NCBI GenBank assembly: GCA_036245805.1 | Contig: BTRK01000006.1 | Coordinates: forward strand, 54,181,257 to 54,245,256 | Reading direction: 5' to 3' | From: Pristionchus mayeri | Lineage: Eukaryota > Nematoda > Chromadorea > Rhabditida > Neodiplogasteridae | Length of the DNA: 64,000 bases | Part shown: positions 10,668 to 21,449 of the stretch, piece after piece | How the letters are laid out: the number at the start of each line of letters is the position of its first letter | Position numbering within the stretch: the first letter of the stretch is position 1 | Made by a program: the position numbers and the translations under genes | The notes under the pieces: model-generated | Told to the model about the DNA's origin: nothing | The model's database searches: none | The model's input: only the letters and a program-made list of their open reading frames with translations

Positions 10668-12162
10668 ATGATTTGCGAATGAAAAGATGAATGTGTGCAG
10701 ATCTACTTAGGCTCGGCTATGGTCGGGCGTGTACTTATCGGCGATGCAATCTGAGCATTTCTCGTCCATGTATCGGGAGAATCTCGAAAACTTTTTGTGC
10801 CGTACACTCATCCAGGATTACACGCACAATACACGAAATTGTCCTCAGATCCAGTTGTGCTGGGTAGAGGGGGGGGGGGGGGGGTGGCGGACATATTATG
10901 TCAAATTTTGGTAGTGTCGCGCATTTCTAACAAAAAAAACAACAGTATCACAGCCATGTTGCTTCCGAACACTCTCATCTGTGCGACGAGATGTTTATGA
11001 GGCTAAATAAGTGCAGTGTTGTGGATTGATACAATAAAGTGAAGAGTTTGGTCTAGCTCATTTTCACCGTTATCTTTCTAATCTTCTAGTGACTTTTGAT
11101 GTTTTTCTTAGTATTAGGTTGGTGCATAATTTTCGTTACAAGGTATTTTGCAAATTTTCTGGCGAATATTTTCTGGCGCATCAAACCTCGATTGGGTATT
11201 ATTTGAGGCAGTGTTAGGTCAAAACAATGATAGGTTTCTACCCGATCAGTTCAATGCAAGACCGCCGAAAAACAATGATAATTGAAAATTTGCAAAATTT
11301 CCATGTTTTTGGCCTTTCAGCACAAATGATCGCAAAATATTAGGTTGTTGCAAAAGTCCTTCATGTTGGATTGATCGATGAACTTCGGGATATTGATTAC
11401 TAATGAGGCCTTGCATACTCTTTCATAAGCGCACCATGTCAGCATTGCCTAATCGGAGAGGCGAGAACAGGATACAGTTAAAATTACGAAAATTTATCCA
11501 TCGAAAATTCAACATTTCTCAATATTATGTTTCCTCTGAAGCATGGACGCTCAATTCCTGGTGGTTATATGAAGCTCCCATCTTTACCCTATACATATTT
11601 TTTTTCATGGATGCTGGAGGTTACACCCTTTCGAGGAATGTGTTGATCTGGAAATCACTACATTGCTGCATTCCTGTGTTAATTTTGCATATTTCTGAAA
11701 AATAAGAAATTTAAATTTTCTGAAAGGGAGAAGAAGCAGGCAACAATATTTTTTAATGAGATTATACCCTCCTCGTGGATGCATACAGTTATGCACCAAT
11801 GGAATTAAATATGTTATCCTTTGGAATTACATATGTTATGAGTTGCTGTCCAGCCGTTTTGATGTTAAATTTTATTGATAAATTTATCATGCTAACATGG
11901 CGGGCGCGTATTGCAACCATCGTAATCTATATCTGTTTTATGAATTCGTGTTTTTTAGAGATCGGGCGCACATTTAGCGCACGTATAATCTGACCATTTA
12001 CCACGAGATTCCAAACAAACAATAACAATTCTGAACTTAACTCAACGACTATTCATTCGCTGGTGAAAAAGATTAAATATTACAGATTAAAGATTAATTT
12101 GCCGGTGCTCGAGCATCAATGTGGATACTCATCAGCGAGTGAATCGAAACACTCGGTGAATA
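10668..12162. other. Upstream of the GT11 gene: mariner relics, poly-G tract, no firm gene
   Basis: A run of 16 G (10869-10884) is the only striking composition feature in the first part. At 11114 TTAGGTTGGTGCATAATTTT and at 11340 TTAGGTTGTTGCAAAAGT are classic mariner-type left ends, both preceded by TA-type sites but without intact right ends. Reading frames at 11403-11705 and 11775-11993 have no family resemblance or splice context. Confidence 0.5.
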
Positions 12163-12450
12163 TTACGCCTCTCGCGATAGAATCGAGCTAGAATAGCTAT
12201 TCTTGGAATGGAGGGAAAATGGTTAAATGCGTTTTACCCGGATTAGGGCATCCTAAGGGAGGTCGGACACTTTTCCGAAGGTTTTTTTCGCATGGTTCAT
12301 TTTGGACTACATTACATACCGGGTTAGATCTAGAAACATCCCACTGTGAGAGCTGCTTTACAGATTATAGGGATAGGTAAAGCAAATTTGTCCTCTGAGT
12401 GACCCCTGAACATTTTTCGAGCTCTACACATCCCAAACGCATTGTATAGA
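12163..12450 (+). mobile_element. Truncated family-B element (left end only)
   Basis: Starts TTACGCCTCTCGCGATAG after TA and continues with the family-B subterminal sequence (AATCGAGCTAGAAT, then GGCATCCTAAGG and the TTTTTCGAGCTCTA phrase near 12415). The right end is missing; unrelated repeat sequence begins near 12465. Confidence 0.6.
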
Positions 12451-12464
12451 TGTGTACATTCTCC

Positions 12465-12800
12465 ATTCTCCATTCTAGCGCTAGTGATGGGATGTTGTCC
12501 CTGATCCCTCTTCTTTTTCACCTAGTTTGGGGAATTCTCTCCTGCCATTTTGGGCAACCCTGAGAGCCGGAGACCGAAGAGCCGGACAACCCGGGTATCG
12601 CCTACTTGGTACACTTCAAGTGGAAGAGCACGAGCGGATTCCTATCGTCTCGAGTGATTAACTGTCAAAAACAGCCCTCTCAAGTCTGAGTTGTGTGTTC
12701 CTAATCGGCACAAGTCAGGCGTTCGGAGGCCGGAAAATCTACTCCAATGCCCAATTGTGATCCGCAACGATCGTAACTACAGTTGACCAGAGGAATCAAA
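12465..12800 (-). repeat. Dispersed repeat with CATTCTC-type tail; inverted copy at 29290-29710
   Basis: The complement of this stretch matches 29290-29710: shared landmarks are the GGGGAAT and GGGCAACCC phrases, TATCGCCTACTTGG, and GCGTTCGG. In the orientation of the 29.3 kb copy the element ends in tandem GAATGGA units. A microsatellite-tailed end without terminal inverted repeats suggests a retrotransposed (LINE/SINE-like) sequence; no reverse transcriptase motif seen. Confidence 0.55.
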
Positions 12801-12865
12801 GAAGATCCAACCCTTGATCTAACTAGCGACCTTCGGTCGCTATGTTACGCGTGGTTGTGTCTTAA

Positions 12866-12985
12866 GAGACCCTCCACCAGACAACGTAACAAGTGGACGG
12901 ATGGTGAAAATATGAATAATTCCCGTACTTTTTTTTCTGAAGTTGGGGCTCCGAGTGCTAATGACCGGTGCCAATACCGGGAAAA
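12866..12985 (+). repeat. About 115-bp repeat shared with 63529-63645
   Basis: Begins AGACCCTCCACCAGACAACG and runs through GTGAAAATATGAATAATTCC to the AATGACCGGTGCCAATA phrase. About 90 percent alike to 63529-63645; the first 70 bp also resembles 41410-41480. In all three copies one frame reads DPPP.NVT, so it may derive from an old coding element. Confidence 0.6.
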
Positions 12986-13212
12986 AGTCTTCCCGCACAG
13001 CTTTGATGAGGGTGTAGAGAAAATTTTGTAACTTTTTTCGTGTCACAAATTGTTTTGACTCAAAACATCACAAACAAAACAAAACAAACTCACAATCACA
13101 AGCGACTCACAATTGAACCGAAAGAACATTTCAGGAAAACGTTGGTCAAATACTGAATATGTGTCTGTGTGAACGTCTTATTCGTCATCGGCAGAGTGTC
13201 TTACAAGCAATA

Positions 13213-14776
13213 TCACGCATATCACGAGAGACTCGCGCTGAAGCAGGGAATGGAAGGAAAATTGGGAATTTGGTTCTAACCAGGTTTGGGCACCTCGAGG
13301 CATAGCTGTCAGTCCCCCAAAGTCAATATTATTGTGCATCCTTCATTTTCATGCTCCCAGCATCGGGTCGGACTTCGGCACCCCTCATTTCACGGCGATT
13401 TTCGCGTTCCCCGTGTCATCTACACGAATTCTGTCCGATGGGTGACTTCCACTCATTTTTCGAGCCATGTCGATCAATTAAATCCGCTTCTCCTGAAAGT
13501 ATATTTTAACAATGCTACATTCATGACTAAGTTTCTTAGAAATGTAGGCAAATGATCAGTTCAAATATTCGCTCATGAAGAGCTTTCGAATGAATGGCTG
13601 CACCAAAAAATACGATATCACTTGTGCTACTTATTCCCATTTTACATTGCCTTATCACGTGAATTTTATTTTCAACATAATAATTCCCATTCACATCGGA
13701 GAGTGCGGCCAAGAATGATCGCTTTCATATAATTGTTGTGTTGAAAAAAAAGTTCAAATGATAAGGAAAACTAAAATAGGCATAAGTCAGTGCAGATCTT
13801 TTTTGAACAAGCCATTCATTCGAGAGCTCTTCATGAGTTGCATGCACTGTAGAAATTTGAGCTGCACCTTTTACATTTTTGAGAAAATTAGCCATGATTG
13901 CAGCATTGTTAAACACATTGCTAAAACGACAATTGCTCAACTCCTTGCCGTTCGCTTGCAATTTGGCGCTGCGTCTTGGAGTGTTGTTTCGTTGTAACCA
14001 GTAAGCGCTCCCATACGTTTGCATGTACATGTCTCGTTACCAGGCGATCTTGAGTTTCACTCCATATCTATATATAGGGGTTCCTGGTCCAAAATTGTGA
14101 ATTTGAGTGGATAATCATTGTTAAATAAACACCAAATGCCATAACCAATCGACACATATGTTACTTGATGAAAGTATTCACTGGGGTACTGAAATATCAA
14201 TTGTTTACTGCATTCGGTATTTATCTAACTATGATTTTCCACTCAAATTCACAAATTTGAACCATGAACCCCTGAACCATGAATTTAAACCATACATATA
14301 TATGGAGTGAAACTCAAGATCGCCTGGTAACACGACTTGTGTATGCACATGCATGGGAGCGCATACTTGTTACAATGAAACAACCCCCAAGTCGCAGCGC
14401 CAAATTGCGAACGGCAGACGACCGGCGACGAGTTGAGCAATTGTCGTTTTAGCAATTGTCACCCCCCCCCCCCCATTAAAATTGACTTAGAGGACCGTTT
14501 TTAACTGAACGACAGATCTCGAAAAATGAGTGGGAGTTACTCAGAGGGCGAATTTGGTGTATCTTACTTGGGAAGCGAGATAATCGCCGTGAAAGGAGTA
14601 TGTGCCGATGTCCGACCAGAGTCTGGGAGCATCAAAATGAGGTATGCACAATAAGGTTTTTGGGTGAATGTCAGGCATGCATCAGGGTGCCCAAAACTTA
14701 GTAGAACCAAATTGTCAATTTTCCTTCCATTCCCTAGAATTGCGATTCTATCTCGATTATATCGTAAAAGGCGTGA
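13213..14776. mobile_element. H2: family-B foldback element
   Basis: Left end TCACGCATATCACGAGAG after TA (13211-13212), right end ...GGCGTGA at 14776. Inner inverted segments include 13610-13680 against 13745-13800 and 13935-14100 against 14280-14440. A run of 13 C lies at 14462-14474. The right end abuts an exon of the minus-strand gene at 14792-15008. Confidence 0.75.
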
Positions 14777-14791
14777 TGTAATATTTACTAC

Positions 14792-16353
14792 GCGCCAACA
14801 ACCGATCTCGCTCCGAAATCAATTCCCTGGAATCGAGGTAGCATGAAAGAGCGATGCGCACTAGTTCTACAATGTGCTGATTGAGCGGTGCCCACTCTTG
14901 GGGAAGTGTCATTGTGGGATGGAAGAAGAGATGTGAGATCTCGTTGTAGTTGAAAGCATCGTCATTGAAGGAGTCGGAAGCAAGTGAAGTGAGCAGGTAG
15001 CGAATGGCCTGAGAATAGAAACAATTTGGAAAATAGAAACAATTGCGCACTATATACCGAGATAATTCAAAAAGGCTCTAGATTGCACGAGAACTATGAC
15101 GTTATGTCGCCTTTCATCTGCGGCATGACGTCATCGTTCTCATGCGACATAGTGCCATCAAAACAGTCTGGTCTGGCCTGGCAGAGTTCCTTACTGTAGT
15201 GTCGAAACACATGGACAGATACAGTGAATGTTCTTTGCCCACGACAAATTTCGAATATTTTTTTTCAAATCGTTGTTGATTTGAATTCGGATTTGGCTTT
15301 GCGCTTCAAGTTGATCGATCTGTACCTTGGCTTCGGTGGAAAGATAGTCGGTCTCGTGCAAATCCCATAGAAGATGAGAGACTGCTCGGCGATTGTCGAA
15401 GAGCTGGCACTCAAATGCATGCTATTATTTGTATTTATTTACTAAATGTGCTTCAACTAAGTCAAGTTCGGATTAAATTTTCTGAAGTATTAGAGGTTCG
15501 GATATCACGACTGTCACGAGAGAATCGAGCTGATCCAGGGAATGGGAGGGAAATAGTCAAATGGGTTATTACCGGATTTGGTCGTCCCAAGGTATACCTA
15601 AGCGACCCATAAAGTCTCAATTTGCATACTTCATTTTGGAGGTCCCGACACCGGGTCGGCTCTCGGCTGCTCCTACTTTGACAGCGATTTTAACGATTAT
15701 AGTGACAGATGGACGAAAAATGTCCTCTGAAAGACCCCCTTTCATTTTTTGAGCACTATCGATCTATCTAAACCAGATCCTCCAAATTTGAGTTTTCGCC
15801 GAGATTTTGCGTCAGAAAGTGCAGTCCTCGAAATAGAATTATGCCCTTTTTAACGGTTAGCGATCATTTCAACTTTTATTTGAACAGCATAATTGAAATC
15901 AAACTCATTTCATTTCATTCCCCACAGCACTTTTCGGCGCGTCCGGTAATAACCCATTTGACGATTTTCCTCCCATTCCCTAGAATGGCGATTTTAGCTC
16001 GATTCTCTCCTGAGAGGCGTGATATCAACTTAAGAATACAAATTATACCCGATAGCAGGGACAAGCGCTCCTTTTACAACCTTGCGAGCAGTGCGAGCTC
16101 GACTCCTGGTGAAGTCTGCATTTGATGCACTGCAATCGATTGATGACGCAAGTCAAATCACTTATAGATGCGTAAGTTAAAATCGTGCACATACTCACCA
16201 ATCCTTTCTGTGTCATGGGCACGCCGTATTGAGTGGGATGGACACAAATGTGATCTCTTTCCGTATGCTCTCGCTAAATCTCGTTCCTTCCGTCTTACGA
16301 GATGACCTCGAATCTTGAGATGGTGCAGCGATAAGTTGTTTGCGTGGAGCACG
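14792..16353 (-). CDS. Uncharacterised minus-strand gene, several exons, structure incomplete
   Basis: Exon-like frames on the minus strand: 16199-16273 or up to 16352 (alternative frames), 16081-16129 (QMQTSPGVELALLA), about 15235-15421 (FECQLFDNRRAVSHLLWDLH... a heptad-rich QIDQLEAQSQIRIQINN segment), and 14792-15008 (AIRYLLTSLASDSFNDDAFN...SHLFFHPTMTLPQEW). Acceptors such as TTCTCAG before 15008 and GATTGCAG before 16129 and donors GTGAGT (16198) and GTAGTA (14791) support splicing. The frames are clearly coding-like, but I do not recognise the family and could not make every junction agree in phase. The family-B element 15505-16022 lies in one intron and element H2 directly follows the last visible exon, so the gene may be truncated. 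Confidence 0.5.
15084..15147. repeat. Short palindromic element with TGACGTCA core (copy 1)
   Basis: GAGAACTATGACGTTATG ... CATGACGTCATCGTTCTC forms a stem of about 28 bp. The same palindrome occurs at 25322-25392, 28923-28983 and 34923-35006. Confidence 0.8.
15505..16022. mobile_element. H3: compact family-B element (518 bp)
   Basis: TA-flanked (15503-15504, 16023-16024). Ends TCACGACTGTCACGAGAG and CTCCTGAGAGGCGTGA. Arms pair over the GGGTTATTACCGGA region (15565 against 15945). The shortest complete family-B copy here. Confidence 0.85.
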
Positions 16354-16502
16354 CTAGTTTGGAGTTAAGTTGTCGTCCTACGAATTTTAGAGGAACAAAA
16401 TCAGTCAAGGTCGAACAACAAGCTGACCCAGATAGACACTATCAATGTGCGTGTGCCCATTGGGTAGAAAGAGAGAGAGGTCGAGAAGGGAGGCAATATA
16501 AT

Positions 16503-16593
16503 AGGGGAAGGAGATGAAGGGGGAGGAGATGAAGGGGAAGGAGATGAAGGGGAATGAGATGAAGGGGAAGGAGATGAAGGGGAAGAGATGAAG
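16503..16593 (+). repeat. Minisatellite, about six 15-bp units
   Basis: Unit GGAGATGAAGGGGAA with small changes. Reverse-strand frames through it (serine/proline-rich) are artefacts of the repeat. Confidence 0.9.
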
Positions 16594-17139
16594 GGTTGTA
16601 CGCGAAAAATAATGAAACTTGAAAACAATCTAACCAGATCGGATTGAAATTTCGATATGGAACCGTTAACAATTGTTGCATTTTATAAATTCATAGTTAT
16701 AGTTTAGCCTTTCTCTCGCAACTTCCCCTTCTCCGACTCTCAGTTATCATGTTAGTGATCACTGAATGAGACACAGATCCCCCACTAGCTCCCCTCGATA
16801 TCACTGACTTAGGAACCGGTGTGTCATGTAGTGAAATCCTTGTCAAGGGCGCTTAATACCCGAGCATGCCAAGCCCCACATCGCCTCCCGATATCGGTAT
16901 ATTTGAAGATACCCTTGCAGCTAAAAAAATAGCGACCAGGGTAACTTCAAATATGGCGAAACGCATCTGACACCAGTAATACGAAACCCTAGCTTTAGCC
17001 GGTCTCACCGTACTACACCACCAAGCATGGTCGCCTCTTAACGACTGCAAAATCGCATGATGTGGCTTAAAATTACCTAAAAAAATTACCTAGTGCACAA
17101 CCGAAACCTCTTTTCAAAAACTGTGCAAATTTTTTTCAA

Positions 17140-17265
17140 GAGGAAAAGAACTGTTTTGGAAACGATTCGGTGTACGTCTTCGACCTTTCTGAGCCTCTGA
17201 TCGTGCAGAAGCAACCCGGTTCAATGGTTTTTCCGTCGAAAATATTATTCAAAATAATGGAATGA
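17140..17265 (+). CDS. Orphan last-exon-like frame
   Basis: A frame reading EEKNCFGNDSVYVFDLSEPL... to IME and a TGA at 17263-17265, preceded by a polypyrimidine tract and AAG/AG acceptor (17131-17142). Composition looks coding and it could be the final exon of a plus-strand gene, but no upstream exon could be tied to it. Function unknown. Confidence 0.35.
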   Translation, partial: EEKNCFGNDSVYVFDLSEPLIVQKQPGSMVFPSKILFKIME

Positions 17266-17504
17266 TTGTCTAAACTTGCTCTTTAACACTCAGTCCTGGT
17301 CGGTTTGAGAGAGCAAATAAAGCGAGGAGCGTATTGTATAAAGTGCTGATTAAGGTCTGCAATGAATTGATGCTGATTTCGAGTGGGCGCGGTTTGCGGT
17401 GAAAGAGAGAAAGTGCAAGGGTGACCTTCAATTCTATTAGGTCGAGACGCACAACCATAATCATCACCCCCGTTCTCGCCCGCTCTCCCTCTCTACCCGA
17501 AGAA

Positions 17505-18282
17505 ATGACCTCCAGAGAAGATGTCCAGCGTTTGATTCAGACGCGTGAGTCATCAATATTATTTGTGCACTCATGGGAAAGCAAAAGTTTCCTGGAAATA
17601 GACACTTTTTCAAAATCTTAACAACGGTTGCCAGAAAAGCCTTTGTCTTGACAAAGTGTCCATTTCTAACAATATTCTGCCAACTCATCGGTGCACCATA
17701 TTATGTTGTCGATAAATATACGGCCACCCCATCCCCCAGCTCGCTGTTATCGGGCCTGAAGACCGAACTACTCCACCCTTAACTTACCTCGACGGCTATC
17801 CATACGTCGGTGATAATGATTAAATATTAACGATTAGAGGTTAAAGATTAAAAAGGTTAGGGGTGACGATGCCCAAGCACGAAACACAACGATAAGTACC
17901 ACAATTGCAGTCGCCAGCTCGATCCCGCCTTCGGCCGATTCTCCTGCCAATTCCACCCTCACTCGCTCGGTCCCTTCATCCGGCGCACCGCAGGGATTCA
18001 CTCCTGTGCCAAATCCATTCTTTAGAGGCAATATGATCTCCGAAGACACGTCTGGTCACAACGGAAAAGCGGACGATACGATCTTTGCACGTAGATTGTA
18101 GAGAAAGATTGGCTACCAGAAATACCCCAGATTCGCCATCCATATGTGAATGTTTGTTTTTTTCTGAAAAACTGTTGAATGATATTTTACTGAATCTCAT
18201 TGCCGAGCATACTCAAGATACAGAATCATTGCAAAGGCAAAGACCGGAAATCGAACAGGGAAAATTTCTTCAATTTCTATAA
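17505..18282 (+). CDS. Small serine/proline-rich hypothetical protein, three exons
   Basis: Exons 17505-17544, 17911-18090 and 18224-18282; phases agree (40+180+59 = 279 bases, 92 codons plus stop). Starts MTSREDVQRLIQT; exon 2 encodes a low-complexity, Ser/Pro/Gly-rich segment containing GFTPVPNPFFRGNM; exon 3 is short and Gln-rich (SLQRQRPEIEQGKFLQFL). Donors GTGAGT and GTAGAT, acceptors TTGCAG and ATACAG. No signal peptide, membrane span or family motif. It may be the surviving 5' part of a longer gene cut by the hairpin element that begins at 18339. Confidence 0.45.
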
Positions 18283-18812
18283 AAATTGCCATATTGATAG
18301 CATTATGACGCCGTACTCCTAAGAATCGAACAAACGTTGGAACACCAATTTTTCAATAATATGGTATCCGGGGTACTTTTTCATGCTGATGACGATGGTC
18401 AACTTCATTTTGCATAATTGACCTCTAATGAAGCACTATTTCACCCGTCGAAATAGCGAAATTTCCGGTTTATTTGATTTATCAGGGGTAAAACTTGCTA
18501 CAAAAATTTGGAAATTTGTTTCCCGAGGTGGTTTTTCATTCTCTACACGATGGAATGGTGAACAACTCCGTTTGCAAGTTCCTTCATTGGTGTTCGGATT
18601 TTATTTATGGCTAAAACTCAAAACTAGAAGCCGGCATTGTGTGTGCATGTAAAGTATCTATTGCCTAGGCCGTAATCCGATTTTTGTGCAATTTGAAGTA
18701 TGGGATTTTTACTTATGCCCATTTTAGTTTTCCGATTTCCAAAACTACTCATCTCTCACTATCTAGTCAGCGAACAAGAGAGCACACTTGTTCACCCACT
18801 CTCGTATCACTG

Positions 18813-18873
18813 ATGGCTCAATTGGTAGTGCGTTGGGCTGTCACCCACCGAGTCGCGGGTTCGATCCTCGCCG
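18813..18873 (+). repeat. tRNA-like sequence (left arm of H4)
   Basis: A-box-like TGGCTCAATTGG and B-box GGTTCGATCCT at normal spacing. A CTGTCAC loop would read GTC (Asp-like), but the anticodon stem only pairs well with a six-base loop and the D stem has a mismatch, so a functional tRNA is unlikely. Confidence 0.55.
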
Positions 18874-19130
18874 CTGTTCAAGTTTTGCAATATTTTTATC
18901 AAGTTTCTAACAGCCGTTGCCAAGATAGATCTCAACTCAATTTTCATCAACAATGCTTGGACACAATAGTTCATCTTTTGTTATTAACGATATGTTTGCT
19001 TTCTGTCAAGATAAAAATTGATTCAAATTATATCGTCTTTACTTTTCAATGATTTACTCTTTCACCAAAACACTCGTTAGAAATAAATTGAGGGATTGAA
19101 AAATTGCAAAACTATTGCAAAACTTGAGCA

Positions 19131-19195
19131 GCGGCGGGGATCGAACACGCGACTCGGTGGGTGACAGCCCAACGCACTACCAATTGAGCCATCAG
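19131..19195 (-). repeat. tRNA-like sequence (right arm of H4)
   Basis: Inverted copy of 18813-18873 with the B-box changed (TTCGAACACG side: CGTGTTCGATCCC). Same structural defects. Confidence 0.55.
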
Positions 19196-19666
19196 TGATA
19201 CGAGAGTGGGTGAACAAGTGTGCTCTCTTGTTCGCTGACTAGATAGTGAGAGATGAGTAGTTTTGGAAATCGGAAAACTAAAATGGGCATAAGTAAAAAT
19301 CCCATACTTCAAATTGCACAAAAATCGGATTACGGCCTAGGCAATAGATACTTTACATGCACACACAATGCCGGCTTCTAGTTTTGAGTTTTAGCCATAA
19401 ATAAAATCCGAACACCAATGAAGGAACTTGCAAACGGAGTTGTTCACCATTCCATCGTGTAGAGAATGAAAAACCACCTCGGGAAACAAATTTCCAAATT
19501 TTTGTAGCAAGTTTTACCCCTGATAAATTAAATAAACCGGAAATTTCGCTATTTCGACGGGTGAAATAGTGCTTCATTAGAGGTCAATTATGCAAAATGA
19601 AGTTGACCATCGTCATCAGCATGAAAAAGTACCCCGGATACCATATTATTGAAAATTTGGTGTTCC

Positions 19667-20556
19667 AGATCCTCCCTGAATTGTCTGACCCTTACAAATA
19701 CTGCGTCTTATATATTTTACGGACACTGTCAGAATAATAGCGAAGCACCACTAATCTGAAATTTCCGACAAAAATAAGTCAAGCTGAAAGTATTCTTTGG
19801 AAAACGAGAAAGTGCAACATTTACAATAAATTTTTGTGTCTGGCGCTTACGATTCGGATGGGATTGTGATAATTTCTGTGCAATCAAAGAAGGTCATTAC
19901 ACGAAAAAGATTCCAGAAATTTCCAGCAGAAAAAAAATTACGACCAAAAAAGTGTTGTACTCTTGCCCTTCCGTGTACCGTAACCCGAAGTGGCGTTGGG
20001 TCAGACCTTGTACTTCACGATTTCATCGGATGCTCGTTTCAAAACATCAATGCCGTAATCCTACCGTAACCTAAAGCTACCGTAACCCATGTTCGCTTGG
20101 TCAGACGCTGCTTCAGATTTATAATTTTGTGTGCGGATTGATGGAAAACGTCAATATCGTTATTCAACCTTACCAATAGCATACAGTAGTCCGCAGCGTT
20201 GTGCCAGATGCTGGGTCAGATTCATTCTTTCGATTTACAATTTGCCAAAAAACATCGAAAGCATGACCCTTCTCTAAGCTCTAGCGTTGGGACGTACGCG
20301 GCATGAGAACCGTGATTTTCCCGGTGTCAATAGGGTATTGTTGTCTGAATATGCCGGGAACTTTTAAAAGAGGCCTAGTTGCCCACTAGTTTGTATAGAT
20401 ACAATTTTTTTATGTGCACATTATATCTATCGACAATGTCCATTGGACATTAACACTTTTAGTGTTGTTTCACCATTATTGTTAGCAGAGTACACAAAAT
20501 CGAGAAAAAAGTACATAATCCATAAATTGTGTGGAATTGAGATTTTCATAGTGTAC
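19667..20556. other. Intergenic, nothing firm
   Basis: One plus-strand frame (19836-20069) without splice context. A TACCGTAAC phrase is repeated several times at 19975-20090. No gene or complete element recognised. Confidence 0.4.
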
Positions 20557-21321
20557 TTACATAGCGAAAGATGCGTCATGGACGACGAAGACTAAACTGT
20601 CAGAAACTGTCAAAATCATATTTTCGGATCTGGACATTTTAGATGTCAGATCATCTTCAAAGTATACTAGTTTCATGGTATGCAACCCGAAATTTGAAAT
20701 TGCGATTACCATCTCGAACATTTTGCGTATCAAGAGCTCGGATCTTTCGAGCACTCGACGTCGTTTTCTCTTTCCCTTCTCGCTCTTCGTATTGTTTCAA
20801 ATATTGTAAATCGACCTGAATTCCAACGATTTTGATCGGCATTATTTCCGATAAACGTTTGCAATTATGAAGATGGTTTATACCACGAATCTCCTGCGCA
20901 CATTGTAATTCAGGTTCCTTGAGATTTGTTTTTGCTTTGTAAGTGTATGATAGATTTATTACAGTAATAATTCCCGAGTGTTTAATGGAAAGCTCCACGT
21001 TTGAGCCATTCCTCATGAAAAGTTGCCGAAACCGGAAAGAGCGAGCGCTCGCAAGCAACTCGGGAATATTTCGTAGATCGTCCCGATACGCATCCAATCC
21101 CCGCATGGAAATGCGCCGATTGGGTCTGCGATAGGCACTCATGTACTTTTCAATCTGCTGTCGCCCAAAGCTTTGCTCAGCTCATAATGATCCCTCTGAA
21201 GGTTGTTTGCGGGATCTTTTTTCGTTTCGGTTCTAGGATATGTGTCCACTTTTTTGAAAATATCACGCTTTTTCGACCTGTTCATTCGAGTCTGCTGGCC
21301 TGTATCAAACTGCTCTGACAT
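20557..21321 (-). CDS. Unrecognised minus-strand gene, apparently split over three frames
   Basis: Three coding-looking segments abut on the minus strand. 21321-21139 starts MSEQFDTGQQTRMNRSKKRD and is lysine/arginine-rich. A second frame covers QQIEKYMSAYRRPNRRISMR through LKQYEEREGK (about 21160-20780). The third reads KRKRRRVLERSELL then KLVYFEDDLTSKM...LTVSDSLVFVVHD to a stop at 20557 (from about 20780). The join near 21160 could be a small intron (GACAG acceptor) or a frameshift; the one near 20780 lies in AG-rich sequence with no room for an intron, so a one-base shift. Possible pseudogene or sequence error. It starts only about 130 bp from the OAC gene on the other strand, so the two may share a promoter region. 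No family recognised. Confidence 0.45.
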
Positions 21322-21442
21322 TCTTGCATTCTGCTCTCAACTATGGATTGTTTATCGAACACACAAATAAGGCAGTTCATCGCGAACAGGCTGTACAAGG
21401 CGACGCGGGAATGGAAAACAATAATCGATAAATTCAAATTTG

Positions 21443-21449
21443 CAGCACG
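21443..21449 (+). promoter_or_regulatory. Probable trans-splice acceptor of OAC gene 1
   Basis: TTTGCAG ends at 21445, four bases before the ATG at 21450, with no upstream exon. Fits a spliced-leader acceptor. Confidence 0.45.

Larger units (their letters stand above)
18339..19666. mobile_element. H4: foldback element carrying tRNA-like sequence in both arms
   Basis: Arms 18339-18895 and about 19110-19666 are near-identical inverted copies (start GGAACACCAATTTTTCAATA, end its complement) around a loop of about 200 bp. Each arm contains a tRNA-like segment. Mirror frames 18428-18652/19353-19577 and 18684/19321 are arm duplicates, not genes. Flanking target duplication not clear. Confidence 0.85.

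Noticed and set aside
18813..18873. Functional tRNA-Asp gene
   Set aside because: Anticodon and D stems do not pair properly and it sits in a mobile hairpin.
18428..19577. Matching pair of 70-120 codon frames with almost identical proteins
   Set aside because: They are the two arms of one inverted repeat (H4), so similarity is by DNA symmetry.
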